Source: Listeria monocytogenes (GTDB taxonomy: Bacteria > Bacillota > Bacilli > Lactobacillales > Listeriaceae). From it: a stretch of 64,000 nucleotides of DNA. Position numbers and translations under genes: made by a program. Under the pieces are notes generated by a model, which worked only from the letters and a program-made list of their open reading frames with translations, was not told the origin of the DNA and ran no database searches. Position 1 is the first letter of the stretch, and the number at the start of each line of letters is the position of its first letter. The stretch lies in the NCBI RefSeq assembly GCF_013282665.1, contig NZ_CP054041.1:2710001-2774000 (forward strand). Reading direction: 5' to 3'. Below, in pieces: positions 38,644 to 49,033 of the stretch.

Positions 38644-39474
38644 ATGAAAAAAATAACACCAAAAGCAATGTGCGCATGGATTCCAAAACGCGAAGATGAA
38701 ACACATAAGGGTGACTATGGGCGTGTTCTGATTGTCGCTGGAAACAAACAATTTGGTGGCGCTGCTATTATGGCAGCAGAAGCTTGTGTCAAAAGCGGTG
38801 CTGGTTTAACAACCGTGGCCTCCGATAGTGTCAACCGTCCTGCTCTTCAAACAAGGATACCTGAATGCATGTTTATTGATTATGAAAATATCTCGAGTCT
38901 TAGGGAACAAATCAGTCAATTTGATACGATATTAATTGGTCCTGGACTTGGAATTGATGCCTATGCGGAAGAACTTTTTCGTTTAGTTTTACAACAATCA
39001 ACCGAACAGCAACAAGTAATCATAGATGGTGATGGCATTACTATTTATGCAAAGGGAGAAAATCCCCATCCTGCCGCGAAACTAACTTTTACGCCTCATG
39101 CAGGAGAATGGGAACGGCTTAAAGTATTAGCGCCAGATGCTGTAACGCCAACCGATGTGGCGCTTGCCATCGATGCAACGATTGTTTTAAAAGGCCATCG
39201 TACAAAAGTGTATTCCGGTGAGTCCACTTGGCAAAATATGTACGGAACCCCTGCAATGGCAACAGGTGGAATGGGTGATACACTTGCAGGTGCAATTTGC
39301 GGACTAATGGCACAAACAGAAAAACCGATCACTGGCATACTAGCCGCGGTCTTCCTTCACAGCTATATCGGCGAAATTTTAGCTAAAAAACGTTATGTGG
39401 TACTTCCAACAGAAATAGCCGAAGAACTGCCGACTTACTTGAAAATTTTTAGCGAAACAGACGAACATGCTTAA
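38644..39474 (+). CDS. nnrD: ADP-dependent (S)-NAD(P)H-hydrate dehydratase
   Basis: 276-residue carbohydrate-kinase-like enzyme that repairs hydrated NAD(P)H. KGDYGRVLIVAGNKQFGGAA near residue 22, TPHAGEWERL near 150 and ATGGMGDTLAGAICG near 207 (catalytic Asp) are NnrD signatures. No epimerase (NnrE) domain is fused, unlike E. coli YjeF. AAGGAGG upstream of the ATG. Converges on the PAP2 gene. Confidence 0.93.
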   Translation: MKKITPKAMCAWIPKREDETHKGDYGRVLIVAGNKQFGGAAIMAAEACVKSGAGLTTVASDSVNRPALQTRIPECMFIDYENISSLREQISQFDTILIGPGLGIDAYAEELFRLVLQQSTEQQQVIIDGDGITIYAKGENPHPAAKLTFTPHAGEWERLKVLAPDAVTPTDVALAIDATIVLKGHRTKVYSGESTWQNMYGTPAMATGGMGDTLAGAICGLMAQTEKPITGILAAVFLHSYIGEILAKKRYVVLPTEIAEELPTYLKIFSETDEHA

Positions 39475-39478
39475 TAAA

Positions 39479-39513
39479 TAAATCCTCCCTTTTTGAAAGA
39501 GAGGATTTTTTTC
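39479..39513. terminator. Bidirectional terminator
   Basis: AATCCTC-CTTT-TTG-AAAG-GAGGATT hairpin with T7 on the plus side and A-rich flank. Confidence 0.8.
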
Positions 39514-40166
39514 TATGCTTTTTTAAATTTATTCGCCCATAAAGCTAATTTTTCATTCCAAATGAAGTAGCATCCGATGCCGCTGAAAAGTGCTGCATTG
39601 CCGATTAAGAATCCTGCCACCACATCGCTTGGAAAGTGCACTCCTAAGTAAACGCGCGAATACATGATGAAAATAACCAGACCAAAAGCCAGCATGCCAA
39701 TTACAAACTGGAGCCATCTACGGCTCACGTATAGAATTAACAAGAAAGCAATCATGCCATAAAATACCGTTGAACCGGTCGAATGTCCACTTGGAAAACT
39801 AAACCCACCTTGTTCGATTAATTTATACGTAGGTCTTGGTCGCTGAACGATATTTTTAATAATCGAAGGAATAAGCGCCCCACCAATTAAAACAATACCA
39901 CCAAACCAAATCGCCATATCTACTTTTCGAATGAAAACAAATCCAACAACAATGACTGCTGTTAAAATACAAATGGTAGCTACCCCGCCAATATCCGTTA
40001 AATAGGAAATAACAGTTGTTTTAGTATCCGTTATACCTACACGGATAACGCTGTTCCAATATTGGTCAAAATGTTGAATCCACTTTGCCCCGGTCATAAC
40101 GCCTATCATAAAGAAAATAAATCCAAGGAGAGCAATACCGCTAATAATAAATGGTGTTTTTTTCAT
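39513..40166 (-). CDS. PAP2-family membrane phosphatase
   Basis: 217 residues, about six transmembrane helices. The three phosphatase motifs are complete: KNIVQRPRP, FPSGHSTGS and SRVYLGVHFPSD (His nucleophile and Asp). Such enzymes dephosphorylate undecaprenyl-PP or phosphatidate at the outer membrane face. It lies 9 bases after a MurJ/YtgP-type transporter gene, so a role in lipid-carrier recycling is plausible but inferred. Confidence 0.9.
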   Translation of the reverse strand: MKKTPFIISGIALLGFIFFMIGVMTGAKWIQHFDQYWNSVIRVGITDTKTTVISYLTDIGGVATICILTAVIVVGFVFIRKVDMAIWFGGIVLIGGALIPSIIKNIVQRPRPTYKLIEQGGFSFPSGHSTGSTVFYGMIAFLLILYVSRRWLQFVIGMLAFGLVIFIMYSRVYLGVHFPSDVVAGFLIGNAALFSGIGCYFIWNEKLALWANKFKKA

Positions 40167-40175
40167 ATATTCCTC

Positions 40176-41789
40176 CTAGCGAATTCTTAATTTTTCGCGC
40201 AATTTCGTTCCACGTGGTCCAAATAATTTATCGGATAAGTGGAGTTTAAGTGCCATATAACCGTAGAAAATCGCCCCTATTCCGCCACAAACGATTGTAA
40301 TCATTAATGCAGGAATTTTCCGGTCTGTTGTTACAAAGTTAGACATCATACTATAAAGTACCATAACTACAATCCCCATCAAAGCTGTCATTCCCAAAAA
40401 AAGTACCGTTCGCCGCAAAATAACTTTGAACGAAAAACGAACATATTTCTTAATAATAAGCAGCATGAAAATACAAGATACCGCATAACCAATCCCAGTT
40501 GCAATAATGGATCCTTTTGCTTCGAATAACATAATGAGTGGCATTTGAAGAACTGATTTAGCCAGTAAACCGAGTAATAAACCAAGTACAGTAAATCGTT
40601 GTTCATCAATCCCTTGAAGGACTGCAGCAGATACGCTAAATAAAGAGAACAAGATAGCGATTGGCGCAAAAAGTTGTAGTAATGCTGTACCGTTATCACT
40701 TGGCGAGAAAAACACCGTAAATAGCGGTCTTGCTAGCATCGCAATCCCAAAACAAGCTGGAATTGTTAAAAATAATAAAATTTGAAAAACATCATTGAGT
40801 TGACGTTTCACTTGTGCGTATTCTTTTCTCACATAAGCTCCCGTCACGAGTGGGACAAGCGCCATCGAAAATGCAATCGCGAGTGTGCCGGGAATCATAA
40901 TCAATTTTTGTACATCGAAGTTAATAATTGCCACGTAAGAATTCACTAGTTCCGGAGTAATGCCAATATATTCCAGTACCCGTCCTAACGTAAACTGGTC
41001 AATCAATTGATAAAGGGATGTAGCGGATCCAACAATAATAAACGGAATCGCCGAAAGAATAATATCTTTATAAAGTGTCGGGATAGAAATCTTCACAGTC
41101 CCTCTGTCTTCTAAAAGCATTCGGTCCAGCCCGGGTTTTCGTTTGTAAAAATACCAAAGAAGTAAAAGTAGACTTGCAAAAGCGCCGACAAACGCGGAGA
41201 AAGTAGCAATACTAATAGCCGTTACGACATTTCCATCAAGTACATACATGACAATAAATGTTCCAGCGAGTAAGAACATAATCCGAACAACTTGTTCTAA
41301 CACTTGTGATACAGCAGAAGGTCCCATCGAATTATATCCTTGGAAAAAGCCTCGAAGTAGACTCATTACTGGAATAATTAGTAAGGCGAAACTTACTGCA
41401 CGAATAACTTGAATCCCATCTGCTAAACTATAACCGCCCTCCAGTTGTTGCATTCGAGCAAGCGTTGGAGCGAGTCCATACATTGCTAGGAAACAGACAA
41501 TGCCGGAGAAAATCATTAAATATACACCGGTTTTAAATAAACGGCGACCTACAGCGTATTCTTCCATCGCATTATATTTCGCTATATACTTAGCAACAGC
41601 CAGCGGAATCCCTGCAGTCGCAATGCTTAAGAATAATTGATACGGCACATAACCGAAATTATATAGAAGCGCTGGTTCATCTCCTCCAATAATCGCATAA
41701 AACGGAATCACATACAATATTCCGAGCACTTTAGAGATTAATGTCCCTAGCGTCAGAATAAATGTTCCTCTGAGCAGTTTTGAACCCAT
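40176..41789 (-). CDS. MurJ/YtgP-type polysaccharide/lipid II flippase, paralogue 2
   Basis: 537 residues, about 14 transmembrane helices, MOP exporter superfamily (polysaccharide biosynthesis/MVF branch). It closely follows its upstream paralogue in every segment (for example IRAVSFALLIIPVMSLLRG identical in both; MGPSAVSQV shared). Bacillus YtgP (MurJ) flips lipid II. Which of the two paralogues is the main flippase cannot be told. Followed at 9 bases by PAP2. Confidence 0.9.
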   Translation of the reverse strand: MGSKLLRGTFILTLGTLISKVLGILYVIPFYAIIGGDEPALLYNFGYVPYQLFLSIATAGIPLAVAKYIAKYNAMEEYAVGRRLFKTGVYLMIFSGIVCFLAMYGLAPTLARMQQLEGGYSLADGIQVIRAVSFALLIIPVMSLLRGFFQGYNSMGPSAVSQVLEQVVRIMFLLAGTFIVMYVLDGNVVTAISIATFSAFVGAFASLLLLLWYFYKRKPGLDRMLLEDRGTVKISIPTLYKDIILSAIPFIIVGSATSLYQLIDQFTLGRVLEYIGITPELVNSYVAIINFDVQKLIMIPGTLAIAFSMALVPLVTGAYVRKEYAQVKRQLNDVFQILLFLTIPACFGIAMLARPLFTVFFSPSDNGTALLQLFAPIAILFSLFSVSAAVLQGIDEQRFTVLGLLLGLLAKSVLQMPLIMLFEAKGSIIATGIGYAVSCIFMLLIIKKYVRFSFKVILRRTVLFLGMTALMGIVVMVLYSMMSNFVTTDRKIPALMITIVCGGIGAIFYGYMALKLHLSDKLFGPRGTKLREKLRIR

Positions 41790-41850
41790 CGTCTAACTTC
41801 CTTTACATTAAATTATATATCCTTGTTTACTTTACCATTAACTCTTTTAA

Positions 41851-41890
41851 AAAAAAAGAACAAACCCAAATAAATATCGGCTTGTTCTTT
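41851..41890 (-). terminator. Terminator between the two flippase paralogues
   Basis: AAAGAACAA-CC ... GG-TTGTTCTTT hairpin, T9 on the minus strand, so the two paralogues are mainly separate transcripts. Confidence 0.85.
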
Positions 41891-41899
41891 ACAAAAAGT

Positions 41900-43513
41900 T
41901 TAAATCAAATGAAGTTTTTTACGAATTTTATACATTCGGTTCCCTAGAATATAGTTTAATAGCCCAGCTTTTGCAGCTAAAAATGCATAAATATAAGCAC
42001 CAAATCCCGCGGCAACAAAAACAATGACTAACGCCGTTAATCTTGCATGCGGATTTAAAAATAAAATTAACCCATGATAAATTATCCAGACACTCAGAAG
42101 CATCACTGCGCTAATTCCTAAAATAAGTAAAAGACGTCTAAGTAAATATTTAAACGAGTACTTCGCATATTTTTTAATAATAAAAATGGTGAACACTACT
42201 GAAACAATATAACCAAGTCCCGTAGCTAATGCGCCACCTTTTGCTCCTAAAAGTAAAATTAATGGCATTTGTAACACCGATTTCGTCAGTAAACCAAGTA
42301 AGAGGCTAAGAACCGTATACCGTTGTTCATCAATTCCTTGCAAAATCGCGGCTGTTACACTAAATAACGAGAAGAATATGGCAAATGGCGCAAAGAACTG
42401 AAGTAACACCGAACCATCTGCATTATAACCATAAAAAATCGTATAAAGCGGATCCGCTAAAATCGCAATTCCTAAACAAGCTGGCACAACTAAAAATAGT
42501 AACACTTGGAAAACGGCTGTCAAATGATGATGAACTTCCCGCATTCTCCCTTTATGGAAAGATGCTGCTACTAAAGGCACAAGTGTCATCGAAAACGCCA
42601 AGGCTAACGTTCCCGGTATCATAATAATTTTTTGAACAGAAAAGTTAAAAATTGAAAGCAAATCTTCCGCTGTTTTTCCGTCCATACCATCGTAGGTTAA
42701 AACACGAGCAAACGTAAATAAATCAATTTGCTGATAAAGCGACATCGCCATTCCAACAATAATAAATGGCACCGCAGATATCGAAATTTCTTTTAATAGA
42801 TGAAAAGTCGAAACGCGCAACTTATTGTCACTGCCAGCAATCATTTTTTGAATACCCGGCTTCCGTTTCCGGTAATACCAAATGAGACAAATAAAGCTGA
42901 AAAACGCACCGACAAAAGCTGCAAAAGTCGCTAAACTCATCGCTGTAACAAGACTTCCACCAATTAAATGTAAGACAATATACGTACTAGCAAGTAAAAA
43001 TACAATTCTTGCTATTTGTTCAATTACTTGCGACACAGCAGAAGGTCCCATCGAATGAAATCCTTGGAAATAACCACGAAGTAAACTCATTACTGGAATA
43101 ATAAGTAATGCAAAACTTACTGCGCGAATAACCGTCGTAATATCTTCAATACTCGTTCCGCCACTGACCTCTTGCATCCCCGCGAGTATCGGAGCAAAAA
43201 TATACATTATTAAAAAACTAACAATCCCTGTGAATATCATTAAATACGTACTAGATCTATACAATCGCTGACTTAAAGCATATTCATTTAACGAATTATA
43301 CTTCGAAATATATTTAGCAACTGCTAAAGGTACTCCAGCTGTCGCGATATTTAAGAATATTTGGTAAGGGACATACCCATATTGATAGAGAATCGTTGCT
43401 TGTTCCCCGCCGGCAATCCAGTAAAATGGAATGACATATAAAATCCCTAAGATTTTTGAAAGCAATGTCCCAGCGGTAAGCACAGCCGTTCCTCGCATTA
43501 ATTTTGAACTCAT
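41900..43513 (-). CDS. MurJ/YtgP-type polysaccharide/lipid II flippase, paralogue 1
   Basis: 537 residues, same length and topology as its downstream neighbour, from an evident tandem duplication. LGILYVIPFYW, YVPYQIFLNIATAGVPLAVAKY and RGYFQGFHSMGPS are family-conserved; the central cytosolic loops and the basic tail differ most from the paralogue. The ribosome site is modest (GAGGTAAC). Function as for paralogue 2: likely lipid-linked cell-wall precursor or teichoic/polysaccharide export. Confidence 0.9.
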   Translation of the reverse strand: MSSKLMRGTAVLTAGTLLSKILGILYVIPFYWIAGGEQATILYQYGYVPYQIFLNIATAGVPLAVAKYISKYNSLNEYALSQRLYRSSTYLMIFTGIVSFLIMYIFAPILAGMQEVSGGTSIEDITTVIRAVSFALLIIPVMSLLRGYFQGFHSMGPSAVSQVIEQIARIVFLLASTYIVLHLIGGSLVTAMSLATFAAFVGAFFSFICLIWYYRKRKPGIQKMIAGSDNKLRVSTFHLLKEISISAVPFIIVGMAMSLYQQIDLFTFARVLTYDGMDGKTAEDLLSIFNFSVQKIIMIPGTLALAFSMTLVPLVAASFHKGRMREVHHHLTAVFQVLLFLVVPACLGIAILADPLYTIFYGYNADGSVLLQFFAPFAIFFSLFSVTAAILQGIDEQRYTVLSLLLGLLTKSVLQMPLILLLGAKGGALATGLGYIVSVVFTIFIIKKYAKYSFKYLLRRLLLILGISAVMLLSVWIIYHGLILFLNPHARLTALVIVFVAAGFGAYIYAFLAAKAGLLNYILGNRMYKIRKKLHLI

Positions 43514-43597
43514 AATTTCTGTTACCTCGATTGATTTTTTCTTTTAAGTCTGTCTGTTAAATTGGGTTATGTAAAAATCATTCTTACACTACTACTT

Positions 43598-44035
43598 TTA
43601 TCGCATTCTTCTAAGATTTAAAATACAAGTTACACTTAAAGCAAGTAGTACTGCTGGTAAAATAAGTGAAACAAAGTTCACACCACTATTAATCATCGAT
43701 AAAATAACACCGAGAATAGTAAAAGCAGCGTATAAATAATATACAAGCGGCGTAATTATAATGCCTTTTCTAAGTTTGTTAAAAGAAAGAAATAACATAA
43801 TCGTAAACGCAATACAAATAACTGCCATAATGGTAGTCGTCATAATCGTATTTTGAACGACCGCAGTGGCATGTGCATTAGCAAGTACTTCTTTTCTTTG
43901 TTGTAACGCAACAAGACCTACAATAGAGACTGCACTTAATACTGCTTGAATAGTCGATACAATCGCTATTCCAAGTGTGACATTCTTCGTGTTATTGAGC
44001 ATTCTAGCATGCTCTGGTTTAACTTCAACAGACAT
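43598..44035 (-). CDS. Small four-helix membrane protein
   Basis: 145 residues with four hydrophobic segments (about 20-43, 63-84, 92-109, 116-138) and a basic end. No family recognised. AAAGAGGAG before the ATG. It follows trpA by about 70 bases with no clear terminator between, so it may receive trp operon read-through. Function unknown. Confidence 0.75.
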   Translation of the reverse strand: MSVEVKPEHARMLNNTKNVTLGIAIVSTIQAVLSAVSIVGLVALQQRKEVLANAHATAVVQNTIMTTTIMAVICIAFTIMLFLSFNKLRKGIIITPLVYYLYAAFTILGVILSMINSGVNFVSLILPAVLLALSVTCILNLRRMR

Positions 44036-44105
44036 TCTTACAACTCCTCTTTAACATTCTATACACCAGACTTTACCATATTTAAAGAGAAATTGTAAGT
44101 AGTAA

Positions 44106-44879
44106 TTAGTTTTCGATTCGAACTTCTGCGGCCTTTTGTAAAAACGCTCCTAGCTCTGTCGTTTTTTCTTCATGTAACATTTGCACAACTTTACTACCGA
44201 TTATCACGCCATCACATACTCGCGCAAATTTCTCCACATGTTCAATAGAAGAAACACCAAAACCTGCAAGAACTGGAACAGGACTAACACTTTTCAAATA
44301 AGCTAAATGGCTATCGATATGGGCATCAAATTCACTTCTCACACCGGTAGTTCCGTTCACTGTTACTGCATAAATAAATCCTTCTGCCTGTTTGGCAATT
44401 TCTTCGAGGCGCTCTTTCGGACTTGTCAATGAAACAAGCGGAATAAGTGCAATATCTGTCCCTTGAAGTTCTGGCGTAATCAGTATTTGGTGCTCAAATG
44501 GTAAATCAGGAATAATAAGCCCTTTCACCGGCGTTTTCTGCACCAATTCAACAAATTTCGGGATACCTAAATGAAAAATCGGATTAATATAACTCATAAT
44601 AATTAGTGGAATTTGCACTTTACTCCTTGCTAATTTATTTAAAATGGCTTCTAAACTCACTTGTTCCTTTAAAGCACGTAACCCAGCAAGTTGAATAATC
44701 GGACCATCAGCAACCGGATCAGAAAAAGGAATACCAATTTCAATCGCGCTTACGCCAGATTTTTCGAGAAACAATAACTGTTCTTCTAAATTATCTAAGC
44801 CACCATCGCCACCCATAATATAAGTAACTACAGCAGCGTGGTCTTTTTTCGCTAGTTTATTCGTTAATGTTTTAGTCAT
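44106..44879 (-). CDS. trpA: Tryptophan synthase alpha subunit
   Basis: 257 residues; cleaves indole-glycerol-phosphate and passes indole to TrpB. Catalytic Glu in [15 protein letters not shown] near residue 43-55, Asp near 60, TGVRSEF and GFGVSS for the phosphate. Overlaps the end of trpB by 8 bases. Last gene of trpEGDCFBA. Confidence 0.96.
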   Translation of the reverse strand: MTKTLTNKLAKKDHAAVVTYIMGGDGGLDNLEEQLLFLEKSGVSAIEIGIPFSDPVADGPIIQLAGLRALKEQVSLEAILNKLARSKVQIPLIIMSYINPIFHLGIPKFVELVQKTPVKGLIIPDLPFEHQILITPELQGTDIALIPLVSLTSPKERLEEIAKQAEGFIYAVTVNGTTGVRSEFDAHIDSHLAYLKSVSPVPVLAGFGVSSIEHVEKFARVCDGVIIGSKVVQMLHEEKTTELGAFLQKAAEVRIEN

Positions 44880-46074
44880 TAGTTTGTCCCTCCAAGCGTT
44901 CTTTTAGTTGGTTAACATCTTTATCGCCGCGACCAGATAAACAAACAACCATACTTTCTTCTGGACGCATTTGGCTTGCAAGTTTGACTGCATAGCTAAT
45001 CGCGTGCGAACTTTCGAGCGCAGGAATAATTCCTTCCGTACGACATAAAAGTTGAAACGCTTCAACGGCTTCATCATCGGTAACAGAATGATACACCGCA
45101 CGACCTAAATCACGGAAAAAGCTATGCTCCGGACCAATACCTGGATAGTCTAAACCTGCTGAAATCGAAAATGCTTCCAAAATTTGCCCATTCTCATCTT
45201 GTAAAACGTCCATCATCGCTCCGTGCAAAATCCCGATTTCTCCTTTGGAAATAGTCGCCGCATGGAATTCAGTTTCTAAACCGTGCCCTGCTGCTTCTAC
45301 CCCATGCATTTGAACAGAAACATCGTCTACGAATGGATAAAATAAGCCCATCGCATTACTGCCACCACCAACACAAGCAACAATCGCGTCAGGAAGTTTG
45401 CCTTCTTTTTCCAAATGCTGTTTTCTAGCTTCTATTCCGATAACACTTTGGTAATCACGAACAATTTCTGGAAATGGATGCGGTCCAAGAACGGATCCCA
45501 TAATATAATGCGTATCTTCCACATTGGCAACCCAGAATCTGAGTGCCTCATTTACTGCATCTTTTAATGTTCTGCTTCCTGCTTTCACGCTCACTACTTT
45601 TGCACCAAGAAGTTCCATTCTAAACACATTGAGTGATTGGCGTTTTACATCTTCTTCTCCCATAAAAATAGTACATTCCATATTAAAAAGTGCTGCAACC
45701 GTTGCAGTCGCCACCCCATGTTGTCCTGCGCCAGTTTCTGCCACTACTTTTTGTTTGCCCATTTGACGTGCGAGTAAGGCTTGCCCAATAGTATTATTGA
45801 TTTTATGTGCGCCAGTATGATTTAAATCTTCGCGTTTTAAATAAATTTTTGCTCCGCCCGCATGTGCTGTCAATTGTTCAGCAAAATAAAGTGGTGTTTC
45901 TCGGCCCACATATTCTTTTAAATAATAGTTTAATTCTTTTTGAAAAGCAGGATCTGTTTTGGAAGCTCGGTACGCCTCGTCTAATTCTTTCACTGCTTTC
46001 ATCAATGTTTCTGGTACAAATCTGCCGCCAAATTTTCCGTAAAAGCCATTTTCGTCAGGTGCTTGATAAGTCAT
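44872..46074 (-). CDS. trpB: Tryptophan synthase beta subunit
   Basis: 400 residues, PLP enzyme joining indole and serine. Cofactor Lys in HTGAHKINN near residue 91, the phosphate loop VGGGSNA near 236 and GRGDKD at the end. Two bases after trpF and overlapping trpA, as fits an alpha2-beta2 complex made from one message. Confidence 0.97.
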   Translation of the reverse strand: MTYQAPDENGFYGKFGGRFVPETLMKAVKELDEAYRASKTDPAFQKELNYYLKEYVGRETPLYFAEQLTAHAGGAKIYLKREDLNHTGAHKINNTIGQALLARQMGKQKVVAETGAGQHGVATATVAALFNMECTIFMGEEDVKRQSLNVFRMELLGAKVVSVKAGSRTLKDAVNEALRFWVANVEDTHYIMGSVLGPHPFPEIVRDYQSVIGIEARKQHLEKEGKLPDAIVACVGGGSNAMGLFYPFVDDVSVQMHGVEAAGHGLETEFHAATISKGEIGILHGAMMDVLQDENGQILEAFSISAGLDYPGIGPEHSFFRDLGRAVYHSVTDDEAVEAFQLLCRTEGIIPALESSHAISYAVKLASQMRPEESMVVCLSGRGDKDVNQLKERLEGQTND

Positions 46075-46076
46075 TA

Positions 46077-46685
46077 TTATTCCACTCCTTTTGCTGTTTT
46101 AATGAAGCATTTAATTTTCTCCGGATCTTTTTCCCCGTTTGATTCTACGCCAGAGGAAATATCTACTGCATATGGTTCAAAGCGTTTAATGGCTTCTTGT
46201 ACATTCTGAGCATTTAATCCGCCAGCTATAATTAGTTTATTTTTCGTAAGCATGTCCCTATTTATTTTCTCCCAATCAAATGTTTTTCCGCTGCCCCCTT
46301 CGTATTCCTCTGCTGGTGCATCGAGTAAGATATAAGCATTGGGATAGTCATTTATATTGGTAGGAAGTTTCCCGTCTTTCACAGGAAAAGCTTTGATTAC
46401 TTCTACATCTGTGCGATTTGCTTGTTTCGCAGGTTCTTGTCCGTGAAGTTGAACAATGTCTAATGGCACACCTTTGATTGCTACCTTTAACTCTTCTTCA
46501 GTAGGATTAACGAATACCCCGACTTTTTTGACACCTTCAGGAATCTCTTTAGCTAGTTCGTGCGCCGCTTCCACGGTGACTTGGCGCTTACTTTTTGCGA
46601 AAACGAAGCCAATCATATCTGCGCCATTATCGACCGCAGCCGCTACATCTACCACTTTTTTCAATCCACAAATTTTTACAATCAT
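46077..46685 (-). CDS. trpF: Phosphoribosylanthranilate isomerase
   Basis: 202-residue TIM barrel. KICGLK at residues 3-8 carries the catalytic Cys and QLHG / LLDA...GGSGKTFDW the Asp and phosphate site. Separate from trpC, as in Bacillus, not fused as in E. coli. Overlaps trpC by 4 bases. Confidence 0.95.
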   Translation of the reverse strand: MIVKICGLKKVVDVAAAVDNGADMIGFVFAKSKRQVTVEAAHELAKEIPEGVKKVGVFVNPTEEELKVAIKGVPLDIVQLHGQEPAKQANRTDVEVIKAFPVKDGKLPTNINDYPNAYILLDAPAEEYEGGSGKTFDWEKINRDMLTKNKLIIAGGLNAQNVQEAIKRFEPYAVDISSGVESNGEKDPEKIKCFIKTAKGVE

Positions 46686-47440
46686 CGTGTCACCTTCAAA
46701 CTTTTCGCCGCTACTTCTGGAGTCGCTTCTCTCATTAGCGCTTCTCCAACAAGTACTGCATTATATTTTTGACTAACACGAGCCACATCTTCTGCTGTTC
46801 GAAAACCTGATTCGCTTATAAAGCAAGCATCTGACAAAAAATCACTCGCCAGTCTTTCACTTACTGCAATATCCACTTCAAATGTATGCAAATTACGGTT
46901 GTTCACACCAATGAGTTTAGCCCCAATTTTTTGAGCAACAGCTAATTCTTTCTGGTCATGTACTTCCACTAACACTTCCAAATCAAGCGCCAGAGCTTGT
47001 TCAAACAGGGTAATTAGCATCTCTTCTGTAAGAGCCGAAATAATTAGCAATACAACCGTTGCTCCCGCATTTCGAGCACGAATCAATTGTTTTTCACTAA
47101 TAATAAAATCTTTACAAAGTACAGGAATTTCGACATTTTTCGCTACTTCTCGCAAATCTTCAATCGAGCCTTTGAAAAAAACAGGATCTGTCAAAACAGA
47201 AATCATTCCTGCACCCGCAGCTTGATAAGACTTAGCTTGCAGAACCGGATTCACCCCCATATTGATTTCCCCTTTAGAGGGAGAAGCGCGTTTTACTTCT
47301 GCAATAAGTTGCATCGTGCTTGTATTTGCTTTTAAAAATTCATAAAACGAATAAGTTTTCCGTTTTTCTGCTACTTTTTCTAAGGGCATGTCTGCAATTT
47401 CTACTGCTTTTTGCGCTAAAATTTCTTCTAAAAATGTCAT
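46682..47440 (-). CDS. trpC: Indole-3-glycerol phosphate synthase
   Basis: 252-residue TIM barrel; [10 protein letters not shown] near residue 48 and CKDFI near 109 carry catalytic Lys residues, and LIGVNNRNL follows. Full-length single-function form. Overlaps trpD and trpF by 4 bases each. Confidence 0.95.
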   Translation of the reverse strand: MTFLEEILAQKAVEIADMPLEKVAEKRKTYSFYEFLKANTSTMQLIAEVKRASPSKGEINMGVNPVLQAKSYQAAGAGMISVLTDPVFFKGSIEDLREVAKNVEIPVLCKDFIISEKQLIRARNAGATVVLLIISALTEEMLITLFEQALALDLEVLVEVHDQKELAVAQKIGAKLIGVNNRNLHTFEVDIAVSERLASDFLSDACFISESGFRTAEDVARVSQKYNAVLVGEALMREATPEVAAKSLKVTR

Positions 47441-48456
47441 TTTGCTAGCACCTCTTTTTGATAAGTAATTAAATCTGCCAATTTTTGTTTGGCTAAACCA
47501 CTTTTAATTAAGTCTCTTGCTAAATCCACGCCTTCTTGTACCGTTGCCACTTTGCCATTTGCAAATAAACCAAATCCGGCATTTAAAAGCACTGTATCTA
47601 AGTAAGCTCCTGGTTCTCCGTCAAGCACACTACGCAAAATTGCTGCATTTTCTTTAGCATCTCCGCCCGTAATCGCTTCGAGAGGATAACTAGTTAAACC
47701 AACATCTTCCGGACGCAGTGTATATAAGTGAACCTCGCCATTTTCATATAGTGCATAGTGATTTTCTCCAGCCAGAGAAGCTTCATCCATAAAACCAGCG
47801 CCATTTAAAACGACTGCGCGTTTTCGTCCAAGTTGGCCGAGCACTTCCGCTGTTTGCTCTAACAAATCACGACGATAAATTCCCATTAATTGCGTTTCTA
47901 AATGGACCGGATTTGTGAGTGGACCAATCAAATTAAAAATTGTTGGCGTTCCAAGTTCTTTTCGAACATCCATAACGTACTTCATATTCGGGTGAACATG
48001 CGGCGCGAACAAAAAGGCAATCCCGACTTTTTCGAGTAAATAAGTCATATCTTCTGGGCGCATATTAATATCAATCCCTAATTCCTGACAAACATCGGCA
48101 CTACCAGAACGACTAGAAATGCTTCTATTCCCATGTTTCGCAACCGGAATCCCCGCAGCCGCAAGAACAAAAGCGGACGTGGTACTAATATTAAAACTAT
48201 TGGATTTATCTCCACCTGTTCCGCAATTATCCATCGCCGTCCCGGCTGGAAAAGCGACTTGAATGGCTACTTGTTGCATCGCCTGCGCGATTCCCGCCAT
48301 TTCTTCTGCCGTTTCTCCTTTCACTTTGAGCGCCATTAAAAAAGCAGCTATTTTAGTTTTCGAAAGTCGTCCTTCAAAAATTTCTGTTGCAATCATTGTC
48401 ATTTCTTCTTTGGATAAATTTTCTTGGTCATATACTTTTTGTAATAAGATTTCCAT
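47437..48456 (-). CDS. trpD: Anthranilate phosphoribosyltransferase
   Basis: 339 residues; [17 protein letters not shown] near residue 77 binds PRPP/Mg, and KHGNRS and GPLTNPV are conserved. Overlaps the end of trpG by 29 bases in another frame, so it is translated by coupling. Not fused to trpG, unlike in E. coli. Confidence 0.95.
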   Translation of the reverse strand: MEILLQKVYDQENLSKEEMTMIATEIFEGRLSKTKIAAFLMALKVKGETAEEMAGIAQAMQQVAIQVAFPAGTAMDNCGTGGDKSNSFNISTTSAFVLAAAGIPVAKHGNRSISSRSGSADVCQELGIDINMRPEDMTYLLEKVGIAFLFAPHVHPNMKYVMDVRKELGTPTIFNLIGPLTNPVHLETQLMGIYRRDLLEQTAEVLGQLGRKRAVVLNGAGFMDEASLAGENHYALYENGEVHLYTLRPEDVGLTSYPLEAITGGDAKENAAILRSVLDGEPGAYLDTVLLNAGFGLFANGKVATVQEGVDLARDLIKSGLAKQKLADLITYQKEVLAK

Positions 48457-49033
48457 TTTCTCGCGCCCCTTCCACTATATGAATAAAGTTTTCCATCATT
48501 TGTTTTCCGTCATTCGTACCAATTGATTCAGGATGAAACTGTAAACCATAAACCGGATAATCTTTTACTTTCATTGCCATCACTTCTGCATCGTCCGTCG
48601 CTACTGCTAACACTTCTAAAACGGGTGGTAACGTGTTTTTATCTACTATTAAAGAATGATAACGCATCACAGGCATTTCTTCCGGTAAATTAGCGAAGAT
48701 TGCTCCGGCGGTTTGCCGCATAGTAGAAACTTTCCCGTGGCGGATCTTTGCCGCTCTTTTTACTTCTCCGCCGAATACCTCACCAATCGCCTGATGCCCT
48801 AAACAAATTCCAAGTAAAGGCTTTTCTTTCGCAAATTTTGCAACTACTTCTTCTAAAAGACCAGCGTCCTTTGGTTTTCCTGGTCCCGGTGAAAGAACTA
48901 TTCCATCAGCCAAAGCCGCTACATCCATTAAATCAGTTGCATCATTCCGTTTCACCACTACTTCACTAAATTCCGCTAAATACTGTTCTAAATTAAATGT
49001 AAACGAATCATAATTATCAATTAATAAAATCAT
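48428..49033 (-). CDS. trpG: Anthranilate synthase component II (glutamine amidotransferase)
   Basis: 201 residues, class I amidotransferase: SPGPGKP near residue 49, nucleophile Cys in GICLGHQA near 78, His-Glu in FHPESIGT near 168. Supplies ammonia to TrpE. In Bacillus subtilis this gene is outside the trp operon and shared with folate synthesis; here it sits inside the operon between trpE and trpD. Confidence 0.95.
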   Translation of the reverse strand: MILLIDNYDSFTFNLEQYLAEFSEVVVKRNDATDLMDVAALADGIVLSPGPGKPKDAGLLEEVVAKFAKEKPLLGICLGHQAIGEVFGGEVKRAAKIRHGKVSTMRQTAGAIFANLPEEMPVMRYHSLIVDKNTLPPVLEVLAVATDDAEVMAMKVKDYPVYGLQFHPESIGTNDGKQMMENFIHIVEGARENGNLITKSI

